Shown: positions 8,616 through 17,316 of the stretch, one piece after another
How the letters are laid out: every line of letters starts with the position of its first letter
How positions within the stretch are numbered: the first letter of the stretch is position 1
NCBI RefSeq assembly: GCF_018309085.1
Contig: NZ_CP070502.1
Span: forward strand, 1,984,001-2,048,000
DNA length: 64,000 bases
Reading direction: 5' to 3'
Origin: Sporosarcina sp. Marseille-Q4063
GTDB lineage: Bacteria > Bacillota > Bacilli > Bacillales_A > Planococcaceae
Notes under the pieces: model-generated
What the model saw: only the letters and a program-made list of their open reading frames with translations
Database searches by the model: none
What the model was told of the DNA's origin: nothing
Translations under genes and position numbers: made by a program

Positions 8616-10748
8616 TTGCGCACACTCGCTCGTTTCGTTACAAGTAGCTATAAATACATAATTTTCGCATGGATTGCTATTTTTATCGTTATGGCAATTT
8701 TCGCGATTCGCCTCCCTAGCATGTTACAAGGTGACGGCTTCGAAATGAACGGAGAGCATGCGGCTGTCATGGATATTGTTTCAGAGACGTTTGATATGCC
8801 CGCTGAAACCATGTTGCTCGTATTCGATCATGTAGATGATCAGAAGATTTCATCGACAATCGAAGACATTGAAAAACTTGATGTGACGTCGGGAATTGAT
8901 TCGCCATTAAAGGACGAATCGCTTTATAAAGAAAACGTGTCTTATGCACTTCTCCACTTCGGGGATGAAACCGATAATATGTCCGAAGTCGTAACGGATA
9001 TTCGGGATGTCATCGGAGATCAAGCCGGAATTACTTTAACCGGTGCTTCAGCGATTTCCAAAGATATTAACACAGCAAGTCAGAAAGATCTTATTACCGC
9101 AGAGGCGATTGGACTTCCGATTGCGATTATTGTTTTGCTGTTCGCTTTCGGGACTGTTGTTGCATCGATGGTTCCGCTTATGATTGGAATCGTCACTGTC
9201 ATTTCTTCATTCGGTATTTTGACGATTTTAGGTGCTCAAATCGATTTGTCCATATTTGTTTTGAATATTATTCCGATGCTTGGACTCGCACTCAGTATCG
9301 ACTTCGCTTTATTGTTTATTAGCCGCTTTCGTGAAGAACGTGTTCATATCGATATACTTGAAGCGACAACTACCACGATTCTTACTGCTGGGCGCTCGGT
9401 GATTTTTTCAGCGTTCTGTGTCTTTATCGGGCTCGGGGCCATGTTATTAATTCGTGTTGACATTTTTCAAAACATTGCAGTCGGCGGAATGATTGTCGTC
9501 GCCATGGCGGTGCTCAGTTCGGTAACGCTCTTACCTTCTGTTCTTATCGCACTTGGTGATCGGATTGAAAAACTGCGCATTTTAAAAGTGAGCTCCAACG
9601 GCTCGAATGCTTGGCGTAAATTTGCAAACGCGGTGATTAAACGTCCGGTTCTAATCACGCTTGTTGCTGTAATTTTACTCGGCATTGCTGTCATTCCTGT
9701 GAAAAACATGGAATTGGCGATTCCTGAAATCGATTCGCTCCCGGAGTCGTACGATTCCCGTTCCGCTTTTGAATTGATCGAAAAAGAGTTTGATTTGTCG
9801 GGTGAATCTTCACTTTATCTAATCGCCGAGCGCTCTGGCGGTTGGGAGGATGAAGATGGACTTAAGTCAATGAAGGAACTTGAGGATCAATTGCTAAACG
9901 ATAAACTTGTTAAAAATGCCACGACGATATTTAGCGCGAGTGAAATCGACTCCGTTGAACAGTGGAATCAAGCCGTGCAAGTGCCTGAAATGGCGGCGGG
10001 ACTTAATCCGCTAATTGAAACATTCGTGAAGGATGAACAACTAATGATTCCTGTAACGCTGTCAGCGGATGGTTCATCTGAAGAAGCGCAGGATTGGGTT
10101 CGTGAATGGTCGGATAAAGAAACGGATTGGAATTTACTGATTGGCGGAGCGGCAAAATTCAACCAGGAAATCTTCGATGAAATTTGGGATAAAATCGGAT
10201 ATGTTCTCGGATTGATTATTGTTTCGACGTTCTTTATTCTCATGATTGCATTTAGATCGCTGTTAATCCCTGTGAAGGCCATTCTGATGAATATCATCGG
10301 ATTGTCCGCTACATTCGGGATTCTCGTGTATATCTTCCAATACGGGCATTTCGGACTGACTGCGGGGTCTATCGCGCTAATCATCCCCGTCATCGTCTTT
10401 AGCCTTGTCTTCGGATTAAGCATGGACTATGAAGTGTTCTTAATTTCAAGGATGCAGGAAGAGTATGCGAATTCGTTTGATAATGACAAAGCAACGGTCG
10501 AAGGACTTGCGACGACGAGTAAAGTGATCACTTCTGCGGCGCTGATCATGATTGTACTCACGGGGGCTTTCGCCTTCACAGACGTCATGCCCGTGAAACA
10601 AATCGGGGTCGGCATTGCTATCGCTGTCGCCATTGACGCGACGATTATTCGACTTCTACTCGTTCCAAGCTTGATGAAGTTGTTCGGTAAATGGAATTGG
10701 TGGTTGCCGTTTGGGAAAGGGCTTTATAAAGGTAAGGGAAAACAATAA
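8616..10748 (+). CDS. MMPL-family RND-type membrane exporter (YdfJ-like)
   Basis: Probable proton-driven exporter or lipid transporter of the MMPL branch of the RND superfamily. The 710 aa show an N-terminal helix, an extracytoplasmic loop (about 40-165), a five-helix block, a second helix and loop (about 380-515), and a second five-helix block, the usual internal duplication. The MMPL signatures SIDFALLFISRFREE and SMDYEVFLISRMQEEY are both present. I place the start at TTG 8616, with GGAAGG 10 nt upstream; ATG 8598 in the same frame has a weaker site and adds six residues. The gene stands alone with its own terminator. The substrate is unknown. Confidence 0.9.
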   Translation: MRTLARFVTSSYKYIIFAWIAIFIVMAIFAIRLPSMLQGDGFEMNGEHAAVMDIVSETFDMPAETMLLVFDHVDDQKISSTIEDIEKLDVTSGIDSPLKDESLYKENVSYALLHFGDETDNMSEVVTDIRDVIGDQAGITLTGASAISKDINTASQKDLITAEAIGLPIAIIVLLFAFGTVVASMVPLMIGIVTVISSFGILTILGAQIDLSIFVLNIIPMLGLALSIDFALLFISRFREERVHIDILEATTTTILTAGRSVIFSAFCVFIGLGAMLLIRVDIFQNIAVGGMIVVAMAVLSSVTLLPSVLIALGDRIEKLRILKVSSNGSNAWRKFANAVIKRPVLITLVAVILLGIAVIPVKNMELAIPEIDSLPESYDSRSAFELIEKEFDLSGESSLYLIAERSGGWEDEDGLKSMKELEDQLLNDKLVKNATTIFSASEIDSVEQWNQAVQVPEMAAGLNPLIETFVKDEQLMIPVTLSADGSSEEAQDWVREWSDKETDWNLLIGGAAKFNQEIFDEIWDKIGYVLGLIIVSTFFILMIAFRSLLIPVKAILMNIIGLSATFGILVYIFQYGHFGLTAGSIALIIPVIVFSLVFGLSMDYEVFLISRMQEEYANSFDNDKATVEGLATTSKVITSAALIMIVLTGAFAFTDVMPVKQIGVGIAIAVAIDATIIRLLLVPSLMKLFGKWNWWLPFGKGLYKGKGKQ

Positions 10749-10754
10749 TTTTAA

Positions 10755-10797
10755 AATGGTTTCGTCTTCTGCTATAGAAGTACGAAACCATTTTTTT
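10755..10797 (+). terminator. Terminator of the MMPL gene
   Basis: Long stem AAATGGTTTCGT...ACGAAACCATTT with inner CTTCT/AGAAG, followed by a T run. Confidence 0.85.
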
Positions 10798-10944
10798 GTT
10801 GTTGAATTGTTTATAGATTGAATGGTACAATTACCCGAATAGATTCAATTATCTAACCAATCCATCCAGGAGGCACTATGAAAAAACTAATAAAGTTGCT
10901 TATTTCCCCTTTTAGTCTTTATAGCATTATCCGCAATTAGTTAT

Positions 10945-12417
10945 ATGATCATATTTAGTCAGAATTTGAAGTTTGGCATCGGCGTTGGTTTTCTGTTACT
11001 TTTTTTCTGCGCTATTCTTTTTTGTATCGCTACTTCCGGAATGGTTATTGGAAATTTAAAAGTCTTGATGCTTCGCAATCGACTTGAAGTATTTGGTCTA
11101 TTAGCACTTTCGATATGCCTTGCAATACTTATTGGATTATTTACCGTTGCAAATTCAGGACTAGTACATATTTCTCCTAACTTGGATTTAGAAGGAAAGA
11201 CCAGATTCGTTATAAGCAATTTTTTCAAAGTACCTTCACAGAAGAATTTATTGGTAGAAAAAAAGGACGGGATCACCTACTTCTATTCACTTGAAACTGA
11301 ACAGTATATCAATCGATTTCATACGCTACTTCTCGAAGAAAAATCTACATTTGACAATTTTTTCGGAAGTGATGACTTGGCACCCTTAACAATTGAAATC
11401 TATGATGATTTGAAATCATTAAACGATAAACAAATATACCTGAACGATATCGGCGGCTATTACAATGAAAAAAATCACTCAATTCATCTTGTAGGCGAAG
11501 AGAATATTTGGCCACTAGTCCTTCTTCATGAATATACACATTATCGGATAGATCAATTCGGAAAAGCGAATGACTTTCCTTCTTTTGAACGCCTACCTGT
11601 TTGGTTTCATGAAGGACTTAGTGAAGTTATGGGGCATGGGATTGATAATTTTAACCTAGGCGATATAAATCATATTTCAATTCAGGACTTTAATTTATTG
11701 GATCATTATGATAGTTTCCATCAACTTAGACACGAAGGGCATGACCCATATCAACAAAGTTATTTTGCCGTTCAATCTATTGTTGATAATTACGGAGTAA
11801 AGGCACTCCAAAGACTTCTTCTTTCAAAAACAATTGACGGATTTTATGATAACCTTGAAAAATTAACAAATAAAAGCTTAGATGAATTTCAACAAACATT
11901 TCCAGAAAATCTAGTGGCTGCACAAGAACTGATTAATGATAAGTTTTCATCGGCCAGAGAGGCAATGAACACTAAGAACTACGACAAATCTGAAACGATT
12001 TTGACAGATGTTATTTATGAAGGAAACCAGGCGAGTGTTTCACGGGCTAATTATGAGTTACTCAACCTATATTTGGAACAAAATCTATTCGAAAAAGCAT
12101 TAACACAACTAGATATATTAAATTCGAATGAAGAGAATGGAAATAAAACGATTACCCTAAAACAACAAGCAGAAATTTATCTTTTAGTTGATTCGAAGAA
12201 AGCGTTAACTACAATCAAGCTTGCAAAAGTTGAAGTGCCAACCGATCATTGGTTGAATCCGATTATCGATGAATTAGCTGAAGCTTTTCGGTTAATAAAT
12301 TCGGACAACCCAGTCGAAGGATACCGATTACTTTTTGAGGAAGACTTATTAATCTCCGACAAAGTCCTGACAAATTTACACGAGAAATTAGTTATAGAAT
12401 ATCCAGGAGAATTTTAA
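10945..12417 (+). CDS. Membrane-anchored gluzincin-type metallopeptidase, probably frameshifted at its start
   Basis: Probable cell-surface zinc peptidase. It carries HEYTH (an HExxH motif at about residue 192 of the 490-aa frame) followed by WFHEGLSEVMGH, in which the glutamate of HEG is the likely third zinc ligand (gluzincin/peptidase-MA pattern). Two to three N-terminal membrane helices precede an extracytoplasmic domain, and the C-terminal third (about 325-490) looks like TPR-type helices. ATG 10945 has no ribosome site. The strong site CCAGGAGG lies before an ATG at 10878 in another frame. Removing one base from the CCCC run at 10906-10909 joins that ATG to this frame and gives a normal first helix. 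The substrate is unknown. Confidence 0.75.
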   Translation: MIIFSQNLKFGIGVGFLLLFFCAILFCIATSGMVIGNLKVLMLRNRLEVFGLLALSICLAILIGLFTVANSGLVHISPNLDLEGKTRFVISNFFKVPSQKNLLVEKKDGITYFYSLETEQYINRFHTLLLEEKSTFDNFFGSDDLAPLTIEIYDDLKSLNDKQIYLNDIGGYYNEKNHSIHLVGEENIWPLVLLHEYTHYRIDQFGKANDFPSFERLPVWFHEGLSEVMGHGIDNFNLGDINHISIQDFNLLDHYDSFHQLRHEGHDPYQQSYFAVQSIVDNYGVKALQRLLLSKTIDGFYDNLEKLTNKSLDEFQQTFPENLVAAQELINDKFSSAREAMNTKNYDKSETILTDVIYEGNQASVSRANYELLNLYLEQNLFEKALTQLDILNSNEENGNKTITLKQQAEIYLLVDSKKALTTIKLAKVEVPTDHWLNPIIDELAEAFRLINSDNPVEGYRLLFEEDLLISDKVLTNLHEKLVIEYPGEF

Positions 12418-12424
12418 ACCTATA

Positions 12425-12490
12425 AAAAACACACCTGGTTTCCTGTATAACCCGTTCAGTTCACTGGTAAAAAATGTGAATTAACACACC
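12425..12490 (+). repeat. Diverged dispersed repeat, left copy
   Basis: A stretch with ACACACCTGG, then ATAACCCGTT, then GGTA and an A-rich part ending ACACACCATT. About 70-75% of positions match the reverse complement of 13690-13756, so the two copies form inverted repeats around the SAP-domain gene. An 8-nt block (TTTCCTGT here) is replaced by CACAGGAA there, roughly its own reverse complement. Confidence 0.55.
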
Positions 12491-12529
12491 ATTTAGCACC
12501 ACAAATAGCATCGTATCAGAGCATCAATT

Positions 12530-12552
12530 AGCACCCTTGGCGGTGCTTTTTC
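12530..12552 (+). terminator. Terminator after the metallopeptidase gene
   Basis: Stem AGCACC/GGTGCT with a short loop followed by TTTTTCT, on the plus strand. The gap 12418-12722 contains this, the repeat copy at 12425-12490 and the minus-strand terminator at 12611-12639; I see no gene in it. Confidence 0.6.
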
Positions 12553-12610
12553 TATTGAAAAACTGGAAAGTAGAATTCAATTTCGTCTAACAATATAATT
12601 TTTGACGACA

Positions 12611-12639
12611 TAAAAAAAGGATCCCATTAGGTCCTTTTA
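12611..12639 (-). terminator. Terminator of the SAP-domain gene
   Basis: On the minus strand AAAAGGACC pairs with GGATCCTTTT (one bulged base) and is followed by seven T. It lies about 85 bp after the stop of the SAP-domain gene. Confidence 0.65.
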
Positions 12640-12722
12640 TGATAATAATTATTCAACAATCGCACCCGATTCTGGAATAGCGCTTTCCTTTATTAGTGAT
12701 ACTGCTAATTGTAATGCGATTA

Positions 12723-13283
12723 TCATTTATATTTATTGCTGCCTGGTAACGCTTTGATAATATTCCAAGCTTCAATTGCATCTTCTCTGTTTTTATCCTT
12801 ATTTTTTGGATCAGCAAAATAATCTCTCGTAAATTGATTGTATTCAAATTGTGAGCCTATTTTTCTCTTATAGGACGGGTCTTTTTTTCTTTCTTCTTCC
12901 TCATACCATGCATCAACTACATCCCGATAGGTTTTTCCTACATTTTCTTTAAAATAATTTTGGATATAAGTTGAGAAGTGAAATTTCGGAATTACCGATT
13001 CAAAGAAAGCTCTAACTATCTGACTACAACGATGGTTTTCTGTAATAACTGTATCTAAACTTAACTCTTTCAATTTTCCTTTTTTCGAGGAGGAACTCCT
13101 TTTTCTCATCGGCTTTTGTATTTTCCCTGTCTCAAGAAATACTGTTATCCTACCTGTAATTTCCATTTTAGATCCAGAAGCACTTATTCCATTTTCCCTG
13201 CAAAAATTTTGCAATTCCTCTTTTAACCAATAAAAATTGCAAAAATCGTTTACATTCAAATCACTTGTTAGCTCAGGTCTCAA
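12723..13283 (-). CDS. SAP-domain / DUF6434 protein
   Basis: A 186-aa soluble protein. Residues about 15-55 form a SAP-type helix-extended loop-helix (LKEELQNFCRENGISASGSK, then GRITVFLETG), a fold that binds nucleic acid. After a Lys/Ser-rich linker, the C-terminal part (about 80-180; SQIVRAFFESVIPKFHFSTY, then VGKTYRDVVDAW) fits DUF6434, found fused to SAP domains in bacteria. The function is not known. It is isolated: the 474-bp gap 13284-13757 holds only a terminator (13653-13683) and the right repeat copy. The flanking inverted repeats hint that it may have moved as a unit. Confidence 0.75.
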   Translation of the reverse strand: MRPELTSDLNVNDFCNFYWLKEELQNFCRENGISASGSKMEITGRITVFLETGKIQKPMRKRSSSSKKGKLKELSLDTVITENHRCSQIVRAFFESVIPKFHFSTYIQNYFKENVGKTYRDVVDAWYEEEERKKDPSYKRKIGSQFEYNQFTRDYFADPKNKDKNREDAIEAWNIIKALPGSNKYK

Positions 13284-13652
13284 TTATTCTCTCTCCATTC
13301 GAATCACCATTAATATAATTTGTATACTAATGTCTGTTAGCATTTCTAAGATACTTTACCATCCCTTTATTCTGTTAAATGGCTCGTTTGTTGAATAATC
13401 AAATTTCATTTCACACTCTCTATTATACCAGAGATATCGAACGAATCCTTCGAAACGTTTAATTTATGATTAGTTTCAATGTGGTCGCTCCTATTCATAA
13501 AATTGCTTTTTTGACATACGAGTTATCAGCGGTATTGACACATAAATTAGCAGACCTACAATAGAAATTATAAACCTGCTAATAGGCTTGTCAGTAGGGT
13601 GTATAAAATAGGTGTGTACCATTCGCAAACGTTGATACATAGACAAAAGGAA

Positions 13653-13683
13653 AGAGTCCAATTCGTATGTGAATTTGGACTCT
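13653..13683 (-). terminator. Terminator of the 14384-13758 operon
   Basis: Stem AGAGTCCAA/TTGGACTCT with inner ATTC/GAAT. On the minus strand it is followed by TTCCTTTTG. Confidence 0.6.
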
Positions 13684-13689
13684 AATGGC

Positions 13690-13756
13690 GTGTTTTATTT
13701 ATGTTTTGTACCACTCAACGGAACGGGTTATTTCCTGTGCCAGGTGTGTTTGGCAT
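13690..13756 (-). repeat. Diverged dispersed repeat, right copy (inverted)
   Basis: Read on the minus strand it gives ACACACCTGG, ATAACCCGTT, GTGGTA and ACACGCCATT in the same order and spacing as 12425-12490. The two copies therefore point toward each other around the SAP-domain gene. Confidence 0.55.
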
Positions 13757-13757
13757 G

Positions 13758-13916
13758 TTATCTAATATGATTTTCTTCCGTAATTTCTATAATTGTTGCA
13801 ACTGGCTCCATTCCATTCCGTTCTTTATTGTACTCAGCCATGACTGTAAAATAAATGGCTGCGACAATTGCGATAACGAATAGGACGATTCCAATCACTA
13901 GGTGCTTTCCTTTCAT
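13758..13916 (-). CDS. Small single-pass membrane protein (52 aa)
   Basis: Starts MKGKHLVIGIVLFVIAIVAA and continues with an acidic/polar tail ending ITEENHIR. Residues about 6-28 form one membrane helix; the charged N-terminus suggests the tail is outside. Its ATG (13914-13916) has GAGGAG at 9 nt, and this site overlaps the stop of the upstream gene, 7 bp away, so they are co-transcribed. I do not recognise a family. Support is the strong ribosome site, the coupling and the clear helix. Confidence 0.7.
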   Translation of the reverse strand: MKGKHLVIGIVLFVIAIVAAIYFTVMAEYNKERNGMEPVATIIEITEENHIR

Positions 13917-13922
13917 TCTTAA

Positions 13923-14384
13923 TCACTCCTCAACTTTTGTAAACTGTTCATCTTTCAAGTAACCTTGCGCGTAGCCGTAGTTACCGAAACTTTCTTCTAA
14001 GTTTAGACCGTGATAAATATTCCAAGCGCCTTCTTCTTCGACTAATTTCAGCTCGACGCCTTCACCATTGACCCATGTTTCTTCAACAGTCGGCTCTTCT
14101 GCTTCTTCTTCTGACAACAACGCGATGGAGTCCGCAATCGTTTTGCGAAGCTCTTCTTCAGTTGCCTCTCGAACATTCACTAGTCCGCGGTCATCCGCGC
14201 TGTAGCCGGGAAGTCCAGCGACATATACAAATGCGTTGCCGTTCGGGTGGAGATGCTGCACGACGACTGTTTTGTCGAACTGACTATCTTCATAATGATA
14301 ATTCACGCGCTTCATGGACACTTCTTTTCGAGTCAATTCTGGAAAGGATTCAATAATTTCTTGTTTTTGTTCAAATGTTAGCAT
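13923..14384 (-). CDS. Hypothetical acidic cytoplasmic protein
   Basis: A 153-aa protein without membrane segments or signal peptide. Two halves can be seen: an N-terminal part (about 1-75) with VVVQHLHPNGNAFVYVAG and a C-terminal acidic part (about 95-150) containing WNIYHGLNLEESFGNYGYA. I do not recognise a named family. It starts with ATG after AAAGGGAG and is the first gene of a two-gene operon with the small membrane protein at 13758-13916. Function unknown. Confidence 0.7.
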   Translation of the reverse strand: MLTFEQKQEIIESFPELTRKEVSMKRVNYHYEDSQFDKTVVVQHLHPNGNAFVYVAGLPGYSADDRGLVNVREATEEELRKTIADSIALLSEEEAEEPTVEETWVNGEGVELKLVEEEGAWNIYHGLNLEESFGNYGYAQGYLKDEQFTKVEE

Positions 14385-14421
14385 AGGTTTCTCCCTTTTC
14401 GTTTTATATTTTAGTATAACA

Positions 14422-15075
14422 TTATGATTCTTTTACTGTTAATCCCAGAACACGTGCAAAGCCAATCGCTTGTTCTTTTGAGACGATGCAACCTGCGATA
14501 TTCGGAAGCGTGACTTCAATTCGTTCATAGGTGCTGTCCGATAAGTCCACGCCTTTTAAATTTGTTTCGGAGAAGTTTATATTGTCCATTTTACATTTAG
14601 AAAAACGGACTTCTTTAAATGTGCATTCATAAAAATCGCTGTCCGATAAATTACTATTCGCATAGTCGACTTCTTTCATTCCAGAAAAACTGAAGTTGCT
14701 ATAGCGTCCCTCGCACTCTTCGAATAATGTATGGCTCACTTTTGAATTTGCAAAATCTGCGCCTGTAAGTTTCGAGTTAACAAATTCACACCGATGGAAA
14801 AATGCGTTTTGAAAGTTAACATTCGAAAAATCACAGTTTTGAAACACGACGTCGACGAATTCAGCTGCTCTCAATTCGCTTCCAGAAAAGGATACTTCTT
14901 TAAAGTGGACATCATCAAATGATAGCCTTTCATCTTCAGAACCTTCCAGAGTTCCGCCGTTAAAACATGACCTTTCTATGTACCCTTCAAAGCGCCAGAC
15001 ATCAGCTACTGACAACTCTTCATGTGCTAGCGATACTTTCGGGCGTTGTCGTTTGCCTATCTTCTTTTTAGTCAA
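14422..15075 (-). CDS. Pentapeptide-repeat protein
   Basis: A 217-aa right-handed quadrilateral beta-helix protein. Repeats of the A(D/N)LxF type run from about 50 to 180 (for example FSNVNFQNAFF, LTGADFANSK, NLSDSDFYECTF, LKGVDLSD). The C-terminal helix VSKEQAIGFARVLGL resembles the capping region of Qnr-like proteins that mimic DNA and protect gyrase. Resistance activity is not shown and many homologues lack it. The start is TTG, with a GGGGGG site just upstream. It is the last gene of an operon behind rlmA-like and the 29-aa peptide at 15089-15178. Confidence 0.88.
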   Translation of the reverse strand: MTKKKIGKRQRPKVSLAHEELSVADVWRFEGYIERSCFNGGTLEGSEDERLSFDDVHFKEVSFSGSELRAAEFVDVVFQNCDFSNVNFQNAFFHRCEFVNSKLTGADFANSKVSHTLFEECEGRYSNFSFSGMKEVDYANSNLSDSDFYECTFKEVRFSKCKMDNINFSETNLKGVDLSDSTYERIEVTLPNIAGCIVSKEQAIGFARVLGLTVKES

Positions 15076-15088
15076 TATTAAGTCCCCC

Positions 15089-15178
15089 CTATCGCGTTTT
15101 CCATTCCGTGAAGATAATGAATAAAACTACGACTGCAATGGCAAGAATATAGAACCAACTCGGAATACTGCTCAACAT
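15089..15178 (-). CDS. Membrane micropeptide (29 aa)
   Basis: The peptide starts MLSSIPSWFYILAIAVVLF and ends IIFTEWKTR: a single membrane helix with a short cationic tail. Its ATG (15176-15178) overlaps the stop of the methyltransferase gene, with TGAGGG at 9 nt inside that gene, and its stop is 13 nt before the pentapeptide gene start. The tight packing supports translation. The family is not recognised; too short for strong proof. Confidence 0.6.
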   Translation of the reverse strand: MLSSIPSWFYILAIAVVVLFIIFTEWKTR

Positions 15179-16071
15179 TCAAATGTACCCTCATTTCTCC
15201 GCGTAGCTATAATAATAGTAAAGTCGATTGTAATTGATGGAATCCCGATGCGAAGCGCTTCGTTCACCTTTTCTTCGCTAGCCCCCCAGGTCAACGGCGT
15301 CATGCGAATTAACTTCGCGAGTAGTTCCTGATCGAGCGGGAATTGGTAAGTAATTCGTTCCGTCTTCACAGCGCTAAAATGCTCCGCAACGCGAGCGGTC
15401 GGATCCGAATCTTGTTCGCGCTCGGTTTCGTCATAAAATACAGCACGCAGCTCTTTCAAATAGTCATTTTCAGGTACGACTTTCACAAACAATCCATCCG
15501 GTTTGAGGAGCCGAGAAAATTCAGCGTAATTAGCGGGCGATAAAATATTAAGAATGACATCAAATTGTTCATCGGCAAATGGGCAATTGGCAAGGTCCGC
15601 CACAACCCATATATGGCCTGGATGATCCTTTGCGGCGGCTAGAATTCCTTCTTTTGAAAGGTCAATTCCAACGCCTGTGACATTTTTTTTGAGTTCCCGG
15701 AGTATGGTCGATAAATGTGATCCTTCACCGCAACCCGCATCGATAATCGCCGCTTCTGGTTTATCTTCTAGTTGTGTTGAAATTAAGTTTGTAATACTAT
15801 CTAGAACCGGATTAAAAAATCCGCTATCGATTATCGTTTTCCTCGCTTCAAAAAGGGCTTTATCATATTTCGTGAGATGTCCTCCCGTTGTCAGATTCGC
15901 ATAGCCCTGTCTTGATAAGTCGAATGAATGATTTTCTGTGCAGACAAGCCGGGACTTGTCGATAAGTTTAAGTTCTGCCTCGCAAACTGGACAACTAAAT
16001 AAATGGGCGTTCTTTTCAATTTGTTCGGCATTCATCATTTTTTTAGATATCATTGCTTTTGCTCCGTTCAT
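15172..16071 (-). CDS. rlmA: 23S rRNA (guanine-N1) methyltransferase RlmA-like
   Basis: SAM-dependent methyltransferase of the RrmA/RlmA family, which modifies a guanine in 23S rRNA helix 35. The 299 aa begin with a zinc finger CPVC...C...H (about 27-47: CPVCEAEL, then LVCTENHSFD), followed by the family RQGYANLT segment, a Rossmann domain with motif I IIDAGCGEGSHLS (about 114-126), and VILNILSPANY. In Gram-positives the paralogue TlrB confers tylosin resistance; that is not implied here. ATG 16071 has GAGAGA; an inner ATG 18 bp later is equally possible. First gene of a three-gene operon. Confidence 0.85.
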   Translation of the reverse strand: MNGAKAMISKKMMNAEQIEKNAHLFSCPVCEAELKLIDKSRLVCTENHSFDLSRQGYANLTTGGHLTKYDKALFEARKTIIDSGFFNPVLDSITNLISTQLEDKPEAAIIDAGCGEGSHLSTILRELKKNVTGVGIDLSKEGILAAAKDHPGHIWVVADLANCPFADEQFDVILNILSPANYAEFSRLLKPDGLFVKVVPENDYLKELRAVFYDETEREQDSDPTARVAEHFSAVKTERITYQFPLDQELLAKLIRMTPLTWGASEEKVNEALRIGIPSITIDFTIIIATRRNEGTFEC

Positions 16072-16187
16072 CAGTTGTCTCTCTAGTATACATTTTGTGG
16101 ACCGCTATAGGAAATCCTTAGTGGGAAACGTTTCCGCTATAATCACAGCCTTATTCGGGTTATACTATTAAAAAGGAGTTTATATTT

Positions 16188-17315
16188 ATGAGAAGATTAT
16201 TTCTTTTACTCTTAGTCATTGCCACAATTTATTTTATAAAACCGTTTTGGGAAGAACCTGTCTCAAAGTATTTTGATATTTCATTTCTAGAACCTTTCGA
16301 TGAAAAGGTCGAAACCTTTTTGACAAGCGAATCGGTAATTTCCGCGATTGATTCGATAAATGATACGGTCGATAAAGCTTATTATTTCTTATCCTCAAAG
16401 ACGGCGGATAAGAGCGCGACTGTTGATCATGTCGATAAACCGAAGCTAGTCAAACCTATGAATAGTAAGCTCGCGATTTATAATATAGAACTAGGAACGC
16501 CGGAAGCGGAAGTCACCGAGAAGCTTGGTGAACCAAATCGCGTTTCACTGAATGAATACGGTTCTACCTGGAATGCGTATCACGATGGCTACCATAATTT
16601 CATGATGCTTTCTTATGATAAGAACGATAAAGTCAATGCCATCTATACGAATGATGATTTAATTTCGTCCGATATCGGCATTGAGTACGGTTCCGCAAAA
16701 TCAGTGGTACGGGAAACGTTCGGCGAACCGTTGAAAGAAATTCGCAAAGGATTAAATATATATATTTTACAAGACAGTGAGGAATTCGACTTGTTCGAGG
16801 TAGACGGCATGTATGCCTATGTGTTTTACGACTTGCATAAAGATGATACCGTTACCGCGATGCAACTCATTTCGACTTCATTGGAACGTAAAAAAACCGG
16901 CATGTACGCCGGCGGGGATCAAACGCTTCGAAACGGGTTCGAAGCTCAGCTATTCGACCTTACGAATGCTGCACGTGTCAGAAATGGACTAGCTGCGCTC
17001 CAATGGGATGATCCATCTGCCGACACCGCAAGAATGCATAGTGTCGATATGGCTGAGAATAATTATTTCAGTCATGACAACTTGGAAGGCAAATCTCCAT
17101 TTGACCGCATGAAAGACAATGGCATCAAGTTTCGCAGCGCAGGCGAAAATCTGGCGTATGGCCAAACGAGCAGCATCTTTGCACATGAAGGCTTGATGAA
17201 TTCGAAAGGCCACCGAGATAATATCTTGCAAGATATTTATAGTCATCTAGGGACTGGTGTTGCATTTAACGAAAAATCGACGCCATTTTATACCGAAACC
17301 TTTTTATTGAAATAA
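16188..17315 (+). CDS. CAP/SCP-domain surface protein with CAP-associated N-domain (YlbC-like)
   Basis: A 375-aa membrane-anchored, extracellular protein. After an N-terminal hydrophobic anchor (about 2-20) comes a CAP-associated domain (about 95-230; contains LGTPEAEVTEKLGEPNRVS) with two internal similar halves, then a CAP domain (about 250-375) with LTNAARVRNGLAAL, HSVDMAENNYFSHDN, GENLAYG and GHRDNIL. The same architecture is found in B. subtilis YlbC. CAP proteins lack a common enzymatic role. The ATG follows AAGGAG, and it ends convergent to the SOD gene. Confidence 0.88.
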   Translation: MRRLFLLLLVIATIYFIKPFWEEPVSKYFDISFLEPFDEKVETFLTSESVISAIDSINDTVDKAYYFLSSKTADKSATVDHVDKPKLVKPMNSKLAIYNIELGTPEAEVTEKLGEPNRVSLNEYGSTWNAYHDGYHNFMMLSYDKNDKVNAIYTNDDLISSDIGIEYGSAKSVVRETFGEPLKEIRKGLNIYILQDSEEFDLFEVDGMYAYVFYDLHKDDTVTAMQLISTSLERKKTGMYAGGDQTLRNGFEAQLFDLTNAARVRNGLAALQWDDPSADTARMHSVDMAENNYFSHDNLEGKSPFDRMKDNGIKFRSAGENLAYGQTSSIFAHEGLMNSKGHRDNILQDIYSHLGTGVAFNEKSTPFYTETFLLK

Positions 17316-17316
17316 A

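Noticed and set aside
12653..12847. 64-aa minus-strand ORF
   Set aside because: Lies mostly inside the SAP-domain gene in another frame, without its own ribosome site.
13546..13583. Inverted repeat ATTAGCAG/CTGCTAAT with a 22-nt loop
   Set aside because: Short arms and a long loop, no T run and no gene using it; could be chance.
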